Assembly: GCA_029262955.1 (NCBI GenBank)
Contig: JAJCYL010000377.1
Location: 1 to 5,163 of the forward strand
Reading direction: 5' to 3'
DNA length: 5,163 bases
Source of the DNA: Cytophagales bacterium
GTDB taxonomy: Bacteria > Bacteroidota > Bacteroidia > Cytophagales > Cyclobacteriaceae
The notes beneath the pieces are model-generated. The model worked only from the letters and a program-made list of their open reading frames with translations, was not told where the DNA came from and did not search any database. Numbering within the stretch: the stretch's first letter is position 1; the number at the start of each line of letters is the position of its first letter. The position numbers and the translations under genes were made by a program. Below are positions 1 to 5,163 of the stretch, one piece after another.

Positions 1-1
1 G

Positions 2-664
2 GCACTGGTCGTCAAACTAATTGATCTCTATCATTTTAGAGTTGGTAATGACGAATATGCTATGAAAAATAAGTCGTACGGCCTGACAACGATAAAGGAA
101 GGCCACATGACCATTGATCGTTCAAAATCCGCAGAAGGCGAATTAGATGCCATTTTTGAGTTTACAGGTAAGTCAGGTAAGCTCTGGAAAAGAAGAATCT
201 GGGAGGATGATTTAGCCCTGCTAATTGATGCCTCTGGAGCGGTTGGTGGAAGAAAGAAGAGTCAGGATTTATTTAGATATGAAGATAAAAACGGAAGAGA
301 TTTCGATATTAAATCGCACCATATCAATGAATATTTAGACGCGATTACATCTAAACATAGAAAGGTTACCGCAAAAGATTTTAGAACCTGGGCAGCAACC
401 TCGAAGACAGGGCATCGCCTATCCGAGCAATTTGATCCAGACACGGCCACAGCGAGAAAAAGAGTCTCCAATGAGGTAGTTAAAACCGTCTCTTCAGATC
501 TGGGGAATACTCCAACCGTGTGCAAGTCATCCTATATACATCCTATAATTTTATCCGATTGGGCGGAAGGCAATTTCAGATCCAAATGGAATCAGGCCAG
601 TAGTGGTCGCAAGGTGATTGGCTTAACTAAGGAAGAAACAGCAACATTGCGATATCTCGAATAA
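2..664 (+). CDS. DNA topoisomerase IB, 5'-truncated by window edge
   Basis: Type IB topoisomerases relax supercoiled DNA by cutting one strand through a 3'-phosphotyrosine bond, without ATP. The frame is open from base 2, so the ATG at 62 is internal; 220 residues are visible and roughly the first third of a usual bacterial enzyme is missing. All five active-site positions can be placed: Arg in HFRVGNDEYA (codon 38-40), Lys in FTGKSGK (170-172), Arg in KDFRTW (383-385), Asn in LGNTPT (506-508) and the nucleophile Tyr in KSSYIHP (533-535). The Asn stands where the poxvirus and eukaryotic enzymes have His; Asn is usual in bacterial members. Spacing from Asn to Tyr is nine residues, as in the vaccinia enzyme. 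The catalytic core therefore looks intact and the gene functional. Its stop overlaps the next start, suggesting translational coupling. Family assignment is firm; the cellular role relative to other topoisomerases is not shown. Confidence 0.96.
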   Translation, partial: ALVVKLIDLYHFRVGNDEYAMKNKSYGLTTIKEGHMTIDRSKSAEGELDAIFEFTGKSGKLWKRRIWEDDLALLIDASGAVGGRKKSQDLFRYEDKNGRDFDIKSHHINEYLDAITSKHRKVTAKDFRTWAATSKTGHRLSEQFDPDTATARKRVSNEVVKTVSSDLGNTPTVCKSSYIHPIILSDWAEGNFRSKWNQASSGRKVIGLTKEETATLRYLE

Positions 665-1146
665 TGTCACGATTACTAAGTTATCGAATAGGAAGCCTGG
701 CCAATTGGCCATTGAAATTACTTGGCAGCCTTCTTGTATTACTTTCTGTGGTTGTCAGCTTCCAACACTTAATTGGAGCAATAATTATGCTCATTGTTGG
801 TATGGCCATTACAACCGCGTCGTATGGGGTTCAAATTAAGCCAGAAGACCGGACCTATCGAGAATACATGTTCTTGCTGGGTTTTAAATTCGGCAAATGG
901 GAATCTTTTAACAAAATCGAAAAGATATTTGTGAATCTCGTTACTGAAAGCGAAACGATTTATTCAAGAGCCAACCGTGGATACACAATCAAAAAACGCA
1001 AACTAGCAGCATTTTTGAAATTTAATGAAGATTCGAAGGTTAAGCTGTATGTGGAAGACGATAAAGGCATATTGATGAAGAAACTTAATAGAATAGCAGA
1101 GGATTTGTCCATTCCAATCACTGATAATTCCACAACTCCTGATTGA
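664..1146 (+). CDS. hypothetical protein with two membrane segments
   Basis: I do not recognise a named family. The 160-residue product has a short basic N-terminus, then two hydrophobic segments at about residues 17-33 and 36-54 with a very tight turn (residues 34-35), so both termini are probably on the same side of the inner membrane, likely cytoplasmic. The remaining 105 residues are soluble, rich in Lys and Glu, and appear to alternate beta strands (around 66-77 and 84-92) with a helix near the C-terminus (about 138-148). The YREYMFLLGFKFGKW stretch after the second helix resembles small bacterial membrane proteins with a PH-like beta domain, but this is only an impression of pattern. 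The ATG overlaps the topoisomerase stop (TAATG), which fixes the start and suggests coupled translation. It is followed after 9 bases by the ACT-like gene. Function unknown. Confidence 0.85.
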   Translation: MSRLLSYRIGSLANWPLKLLGSLLVLLSVVVSFQHLIGAIIMLIVGMAITTASYGVQIKPEDRTYREYMFLLGFKFGKWESFNKIEKIFVNLVTESETIYSRANRGYTIKKRKLAAFLKFNEDSKVKLYVEDDKGILMKKLNRIAEDLSIPITDNSTTPD

Positions 1147-1155
1147 TAGCATAAC

Positions 1156-1482
1156 ATGCGAAAAAATTTAAATTGGCAAGCTTATTCGAATCAGGACAGG
1201 CACGGGATACTTGCAAAAATTAAGGACGTCATTGCATCAAATGATGGGTATATTCTAAATTTCAATATGTTCTCTGACTTGGCTATGACTCTTAGTTTGG
1301 AAATCGAAGAACGTCATGTAATTGATCTGTACAATAGCCTATGTGACATCTGTGGTATGTCTGACCTTGATACTAAGGAGATCAGTCAGGACTCAAAGAA
1401 GGAGCGTGTGGTAATCATGAATATTTCATTTGGAAAGGGCAAGGGAAAATTAAAAATTAACGTTCCGGAGGTCCCCGGATAA
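1156..1482 (+). CDS. small protein with ACT-like N-terminal domain
   Basis: The product is 108 residues, with no signal peptide or membrane segment, so it should be cytoplasmic. Residues 8-70 fit the beta-alpha-beta-beta-alpha order of an ACT domain: the SNQDRHGILAKIKDVI segment matches the usual first strand and helix (typically DRPGLLAEI), followed by two strands (about 32-50, YILNFNMFSDLAMTLSLEI) and a second helix (about 53-65). ACT domains generally bind amino acids or other small ligands and regulate metabolic enzymes or transcription. No catalytic or DNA-binding domain is attached, so it may act by binding a partner protein; that is inference. The C-terminal third (about 84-108) looks like extra beta strands, ending in LKINVPEVPG. 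No Shine-Dalgarno site precedes the ATG, which fits a distal operon gene in Bacteroidota. An alternative is a conserved protein with only a superficially ACT-like fold. Confidence 0.82.
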   Translation: MRKNLNWQAYSNQDRHGILAKIKDVIASNDGYILNFNMFSDLAMTLSLEIEERHVIDLYNSLCDICGMSDLDTKEISQDSKKERVVIMNISFGKGKGKLKINVPEVPG

Positions 1483-1497
1483 TTGAAGTCACTCAAA

Positions 1498-1503
1498 AGA
1501 AGG
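1498..1503 (+). promoter_or_regulatory. ribosome binding site of the FAD oxidoreductase gene
   Basis: AGAAGG lies 8 bases before the ATG at 1512, a good distance for a Shine-Dalgarno site. It supports that start, as does the FAD-binding motif beginning right at the N-terminus. No comparable site precedes the other starts in the window. Confidence 0.55.
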
Positions 1504-1511
1504 TCTTATTT

Positions 1512-2726
1512 ATGAATATCGCCGTTATTGGAGGTGGTGCTGCTGGATTTTTTGCCGCAATTGCTACTAAAGAGAACTATCCAAATAGTCAGGTAGTGAT
1601 TTTCGAAAAATCACAGAAGTTATTGGCAAAAGTTAAGGTTTCTGGAGGTGGAAGGTGCAATGTCACCAATGCATGTCCATCAGTTGCTGAGTTGAGTAAA
1701 TCCTATCCTCGGGGAGGTAAGAAACTCAAGAATGCCTTTCAGATTTTTAATAACAAGCATACCATGAAATGGTTTGAATCTCGAGGGGTTCCGTTGATGA
1801 TTCAAGATAACCATTACGTTTTTCCTCAATCGCAAAAGTCACAGACCATCGTAGATTGTTTGTTGAGAGAATCGGAGAAATTAAAAATCCGAATTGAAGT
1901 TGGGATGGCAGTGAAAAGTCTTAGTCGGGTCGAAAATCAAATAGTACTGGAGTTTTTGAAAGAGAATCATCACCAGGAGACTTTTGACAAGGTAATAGTG
2001 ACGACCGGAGGTTCGCCAAAAAGAAGTGGATTTGAGTGGTTGGAACAATTGAATCATAAGATTGAAGATCCCGTCCCCTCTCTTTTCACTTTTAATATGC
2101 CCCACGAATCCATAACCCAATTAATGGGTGTAGCAGTTGAAAATACTCTAATCAAAATCCAGGGAACAAAATTGAGTGCTAATGGTGCCTTATTGATCAC
2201 ACACTGGGGAATGAGTGGCCCAGCAGTACTTAAGTTATCAGCCTTTGGTGCGCGAATATTAAATGACATCCGCTACAATTTTAAGGTTCAGGTCAATTGG
2301 ACCAATGAACCTAACCATGGCCTGGTTTCAGAGCAGTTGCAACACATTACACTTGAACATGCAAACAAAATACTAGCTAACATTAAACCTTTCTCACTTT
2401 CAGAAAGGTTATGGCTCTTCCTCTTGAAAAAAAGTGATTTATCAAATAAGAAAAAATGGGGTGAGCTGGGCAAAAAGGGGCTCAATAAATTGGTCAATGT
2501 ATTAACAAACGACGTTTATGAGGTAATGGGCAAGACAACATTCAAGGAAGAATTTGTTACTTGTGGAGGTGTTAGTTTGAACAGCATTGACATCAATACA
2601 ATGCAAAGTAAGATTTGTGAAAACCTATATTTTGCTGGAGAAGTAATGGATATTGATGCAATCACCGGAGGCTTTAATTTTCAAGCGGCATGGACTACCG
2701 GATACATCGCTGGAAAATTGGGCTAA
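1512..2726 (+). CDS. FAD-dependent oxidoreductase, HI0933/YhiN/BaiN family
   Basis: This 404-residue flavoprotein is full length for the family. The N-terminal Rossmann fold has IAVIGGGAAGFFAA at residues 3-16, with an acidic residue, Glu32, ending the second strand (VVIFEK) for the adenosine ribose. The family signature VSGGGRCNVTN is at 43-53. A second glycine motif (TTGGSPKRSG) lies near the middle, followed by a conserved ANGALLITHWGMSGPAVL segment. The C-terminus closes the FAD site with TCGGVSLNSID (350-360) and GEVMDIDAITGGFNFQAAW (376-394). Members are annotated variously as aminoacetone oxidase-like, BaiN-type or YhiN (RdsA) flavoproteins; the bile acid role of clostridial BaiN should not be carried over to this gene. 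The physiological substrate is therefore unknown. It is the last gene of the apparent operon, 29 bases after the ACT-like gene, with its own ribosome binding site. All key motifs are present and I see no sign of damage. Confidence 0.95.
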   Translation: MNIAVIGGGAAGFFAAIATKENYPNSQVVIFEKSQKLLAKVKVSGGGRCNVTNACPSVAELSKSYPRGGKKLKNAFQIFNNKHTMKWFESRGVPLMIQDNHYVFPQSQKSQTIVDCLLRESEKLKIRIEVGMAVKSLSRVENQIVLEFLKENHHQETFDKVIVTTGGSPKRSGFEWLEQLNHKIEDPVPSLFTFNMPHESITQLMGVAVENTLIKIQGTKLSANGALLITHWGMSGPAVLKLSAFGARILNDIRYNFKVQVNWTNEPNHGLVSEQLQHITLEHANKILANIKPFSLSERLWLFLLKKSDLSNKKKWGELGKKGLNKLVNVLTNDVYEVMGKTTFKEEFVTCGGVSLNSIDINTMQSKICENLYFAGEVMDIDAITGGFNFQAAWTTGYIAGKLG

Positions 2727-2748
2727 TTAGATTGAATTGTGAATTAGC
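2722..2748 (+). other. weak stem-loop at the end of the oxidoreductase gene
   Basis: GCTAATT (2722-2728) and AATTAGC (2742-2748) form a perfect 7-bp stem with a 13-base loop; the stem includes the TAA stop. The stem is AT-rich and is followed by an A run, not a T run, on the + strand, so it is not a convincing intrinsic terminator. It may help end or stabilise the upstream transcript, or be chance in AT-rich DNA. Confidence 0.3.
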
Positions 2749-2765
2749 TAATCCATTAAAAAATG

Positions 2766-2783
2766 ATTTTAGCGAACTAAAAT
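2766..2783. other. perfect 7-bp hairpin with CGAA loop
   Basis: ATTTTAG (2766-2772) pairs exactly with CTAAAAT (2777-2783) around the four-base loop CGAA. The short loop favours folding, but six of the seven pairs are A-T and no T run follows closely (the next bases are GAGATCCTCTTT). It sits about 40 bases after the oxidoreductase stop, where a transcript end is expected, so a weak terminator or processing site is possible. An operator for the downstream gene is less likely at about 150 bases from its start. Confidence 0.35.
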
Positions 2784-2806
2784 GAGATCCTCTTTACAAC
2801 TATTTA

Positions 2807-2885
2807 ACAGAGTTTCACCATGAAATGAAGAGTTTCACAGAGATTTCTTCGTGCAACTTTGAGATTCCTCCGTAATTCTCTGTGG
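2807..2885. repeat. degenerate CTCTGTG/CTCCGTG-type repeat island
   Basis: The stretch is built of variants of a roughly 10-12-base unit. AGAGTTTCAC occurs exactly at 2809-2818 and 2829-2838, a 20-base period. From about 2845 the same kind of unit continues in the opposite orientation (CTTCGTGCAACTTTGAG, then CCTCCGTAATTCTCTGTG). The two halves meet as an inverted arrangement, with CACAGAGA (2836-2843) exactly complementary to TCTCTGTG (2877-2884). It resembles the low-complexity CTCTGTGAAACTCTGTG-like intergenic repeats I know from Bacteroidota and other environmental bacteria. Every unit carries substitutions, so this looks like an old, decayed copy. No CRISPR spacing and no coding potential are seen. 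Confidence 0.6.
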
Positions 2886-2932
2886 GATAGCCTTAATTTC
2901 TATTACTATATTGTAAATAGATTTTATTGACT

Positions 2933-5163
2933 ATGCGCCGATCTAAGAACATTATCATCTCCCTCGCTTTATTGATTATTACCTTTTCAACTTTTGCTCA
3001 AAGGGCGACAGTTAAAGAGGAATTGATTGAAATACCTACCTATCCATTTTCAGACCCCAACCCAATAGCTATCCTTACAAGCAATCCTGGTATTTATCCC
3101 TATCATCGATTTGAGGGTTACAGCCATGAGTCAAAACCTGTAGACTGGAAGGTCATCACACTCGAGAATGACTATTTAAAAGTATCCATTCTTCCCCAAG
3201 CCGGTGGCAAGATTTGGGGAGCAATCGAAAAATCGACCGGTAAAGATTTTATCTATCAAAACAAAGTGATGAAATTCCGCAATATCTCCATGCGTGGACC
3301 CTGGACCTCCGGCGGAATTGAATTCAACTTTGGCATTATTGGCCATACTCCAGCCACGGCTACGCCAGTTGATTACATCACATCAACCAATGCCGATGGG
3401 AGCGTTAGTTGTACAGTTGGGATGATAGACTTACCCTCAAGAACTCAATGGCGGGTTAAAATTACTTTACCCGCCAATAAGGCCTACTTTACCACCAACG
3501 CCACCTGGTACAACCCCACTCCTCTCACCCACCCTTATTACAACTGGATGACGGGAGCGGCCAAAACAACTGAGGACCTGGCCTTTTATTTCCCGGGCAA
3601 TATTTCCCTTCAACATAGCGGTGAAACTACGGAATGGCCAATTAATAAAGAGGGTCGACAAATTTGGCAATACAAGGAAAACAACTTCGCTACAAACAAA
3701 TCTTATCATGTTACTGGAAAATATCATAACTTTTTCGGAGGCTATTGGCACAATGAAGACATCGGATTTGTACATGCCGGCAGGCATGAGACTATGCCTG
3801 GTCAAAAACTGTGGTTATGGTCACTTGCCAGAGATGGAGGAATTTGGGAAGACCTGCTGACAGATGACAATGGCCAATACATGGAGTTTCAGGCTGGACG
3901 GTTGCTAAATCAATATTTTAATGATGATTATAGCAATCCCATAACGGAAATGGCTTTTGCTCCTCATTTAATAGATCAATGGGAAGAACGCTGGTCTCCG
4001 GTGAAAGAAACTGGCGGGATAACTGCAGTCACAGACAAGGTAATCTTACATCTTATCGAAAATGGAGGTACTGAGATTCGAATCAATGCATTGACCACAA
4101 TCAATGATAAACTGACAGTGGAGATTGACGGAGAAGTGATTTTCGAATCGCAACTCAAGCTCAATCCGATGGGTGTCTACAAAAAGCAATTTCAACCAAC
4201 AGGAAGAATAAATATTACTCTTGGAAATGAGACGATCTATAATATCGAAGAAGAGAAGGCTAAGGAATTGAAAAGACCTTATAACAAAACTGCGAGCATT
4301 GAACTTAGTGCTGCTCGCAAGAATTTTCTCATGGGATCAGAACTCTCTAAGCGAAGGAAATACGATCAGGCATTAAGCTATTTGGAAAATTGTCTTCAAT
4401 TAGAGCCCAATCATCCCAAGGCACACAACAAAGTAGCTGAGATACATCTTAGAAATGGACTATATGACGAAGCTTTGGCTCACATCAATCATACTTTGCA
4501 AATAGATACCTATGATTTTGAAGCCAACTATCTGGCGGGACTTACTTACAAAGCTTTGGGCGATAAATACAATGCATTGGATGCATTTGGTATTGCCAGT
4601 CGATCTATGCAATACAGATCTGCTGCTTATACGGAGATGGCACAAATGGCGCTGGCAAACGGTCAATTAGAAATGGCCGCGAAAGATGCAGCCTATGCGC
4701 TTGACTTCAATGCACATAATGTAAGCGCTTTACAAACATTATCGATTGCCCAACGACTCAGTGGGGATGCTGATGCTTCAAGCGAATCAATTCAGACTTT
4801 GTTAAATATTGATCCTCTAAATCATTTTGCCCGATGGGAATTGGCAAAAAATGAAGAGCTTAAAACTTTCAAAGACGGAATTAACAATGAATTTCCCTAT
4901 CAGACCTATTTAGAGGTTGCTAGTGTTTATTTGAACGCTAAATTGTTTGAGGAAGCCGTCGCAGTTCTGAAAGAATCCTCTGATCATCCCTTAATTGATT
5001 TATGGTTGGCTTATTGCCAATCGAATTCCAATCAATCTTTTGAGCCTTCCTTAAAAAAAGCATTGAGTGTGTCTCCGGAGTTTGTTTTTCCATATCGATC
5101 TGAATCTGTCACCATTTTAGAATGGGCCAGGAAACAGACAAATTCCTGGAAATTAGACTATTA
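2933..5163 (+). CDS. exported DUF5107-type protein with TPR repeats, 3'-truncated
   Basis: The frame is open from the ATG at 2933 to the window edge: 743 residues, stop not reached. An in-frame TAG at 2918 leaves this as the first ATG, and it gives a proper signal peptide: basic MRRSKN, a hydrophobic core at 7-18 and a likely signal peptidase I cut after STFA (residue 22, before Gln23), so the product is probably periplasmic or secreted. Residues about 30-330 match the DUF5107 type of domain, a beta-rich fold related in appearance to aldose epimerase-like domains. Conserved-looking blocks are GGKIWGAIEKSTGKDFIYQN (91-110) and RGPWTSGGIEFNFG (121-134), followed by GHTP. Residues about 345-455 are a linker or second beta region. 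Tetratricopeptide units of 34 residues follow from about 460, the clearest at 460-495, 496-529, 530-563 and 564-597. Activity is unproven; a carbohydrate-related role is inference from the fold. No Shine-Dalgarno site is visible. Confidence 0.9.
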   Translation, partial: MRRSKNIIISLALLIITFSTFAQRATVKEELIEIPTYPFSDPNPIAILTSNPGIYPYHRFEGYSHESKPVDWKVITLENDYLKVSILPQAGGKIWGAIEKSTGKDFIYQNKVMKFRNISMRGPWTSGGIEFNFGIIGHTPATATPVDYITSTNADGSVSCTVGMIDLPSRTQWRVKITLPANKAYFTTNATWYNPTPLTHPYYNWMTGAAKTTEDLAFYFPGNISLQHSGETTEWPINKEGRQIWQYKENNFATNKSYHVTGKYHNFFGGYWHNEDIGFVHAGRHETMPGQKLWLWSLARDGGIWEDLLTDDNGQYMEFQAGRLLNQYFNDDYSNPITEMAFAPHLIDQWEERWSPVKETGGITAVTDKVILHLIENGGTEIRINALTTINDKLTVEIDGEVIFESQLKLNPMGVYKKQFQPTGRINITLGNETIYNIEEEKAKELKRPYNKTASIELSAARKNFLMGSELSKRRKYDQALSYLENCLQLEPNHPKAHNKVAEIHLRNGLYDEALAHINHTLQIDTYDFEANYLAGLTYKALGDKYNALDAFGIASRSMQYRSAAYTEMAQMALANGQLEMAAKDAAYALDFNAHNVSALQTLSIAQRLSGDADASSESIQTLLNIDPLNHFARWELAKNEELKTFKDGINNEFPYQTYLEVASVYLNAKLFEEAVAVLKESSDHPLIDLWLAYCQSNSNQSFEPSLKKALSVSPEFVFPYRSESVTILEWARKQTNSWKLDY
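4291..4319 (+). other. 8-bp inverted repeat inside the DUF5107/TPR gene
   Basis: TGCGAGCA (4291-4298) and TGCTCGCA (4312-4319) are exact complements with a 13-base loop, followed by AGAATTTTCTC with a short T run. It lies in coding sequence, just where the region after the DUF5107 domain gives way to the TPR array. In form it is close to a weak intrinsic terminator, but chance within codons for alanine and arginine is possible. Confidence 0.3.

Noticed and set aside
62..124. ATG at 62 as the start of the topoisomerase gene
   Set aside because: The same frame is open back to base 2 and encodes the conserved HFRVGNDEYA block with a catalytic Arg, so this Met is internal.
506..508. Asn in place of the active-site His as a sign of an inactive topoisomerase
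   Set aside because: Bacterial type IB enzymes commonly have Asn here and are active; the other four key residues are present.
1512..2726. Bile acid-processing role for the flavoprotein
   Set aside because: The BaiN name is often spread to the whole family by similarity; nothing in this neighbourhood points to bile acid metabolism.
2807..2885. CRISPR array
   Set aside because: Repeat units are about 10-12 bases, diverged and in both orientations, with no constant spacers and no cas genes nearby.
2897..2925. Possible Bacteroidota promoter (TTTC, 17 bases, TAGATTTT) before the DUF5107 gene
   Set aside because: TAGATTTT matches TAnnTTTG at all but the last base, but the upstream element is poor, the spacing is short, and the message would start almost at the ATG. 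The support is too weak in AT-rich DNA.
3773..3788. CATGCC / GGCATG 6-bp inverted repeat with GGCA loop
   Set aside because: It is explained by codons for the run HAGRH in the coding sequence; short and without a T run.
3467..3805. 112-residue reverse-strand reading frame
   Set aside because: It lies wholly inside the DUF5107 gene, whose motifs, signal peptide and long open frame are clear; the reverse frame has no recognisable domain and reflects the C-rich composition of the + strand.
3621..3860. 79-residue + strand frame within the DUF5107 gene
   Set aside because: It is in a different frame from the well-supported 743-residue product, with no motif; it is a chance shadow.

Overview
The window is typical of a Bacteroidota genome, most likely of the Cytophagales type. 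This is inferred from several features: AT-rich DNA, mostly weak or absent Shine-Dalgarno sites, a signal peptide ending in FAQ, a DUF5107-type protein with TPR repeats, and a degenerate CTCTGTG/CTCCGTG-type intergenic repeat. No tRNA, rRNA, CRISPR array, insertion sequence or phage gene was seen. All genes read on the + strand.

Bases 1-2726 look like one compact operon. It starts inside a type IB DNA topoisomerase gene whose N-terminal part lies outside the window. The stop codon of that gene overlaps the ATG of a 160-residue protein with two membrane segments (TAATG). A 108-residue protein with an ACT-like N-terminus follows after 9 bases. A 404-residue FAD-dependent oxidoreductase of the HI0933/YhiN/BaiN family comes 29 bases later, and it is the only gene here with a clear purine-rich ribosome binding site. 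The four products share no obvious pathway, so the cluster looks like a housekeeping run and not a dedicated system.

Bases 2727-2932 are a 206-base non-coding gap. In order it holds a weak stem at the stop codon of the oxidoreductase gene, a perfect 7-bp AT-rich hairpin with a CGAA loop, and a degenerate repeat island whose copies lie in both orientations.

Bases 2933-5163 hold a long exported protein that runs off the right edge: signal peptide, DUF5107-type domain, then a TPR array. Its function is not established. The domain suggests a periplasmic role linked to carbohydrate, but this is inference.

No clearly new biological system is visible. The points most worth a second look are the mixed-orientation repeat island, the DUF5107/TPR protein with its local C-rich stretch and internal hairpin, and the two unnamed small proteins between the topoisomerase and oxidoreductase genes.
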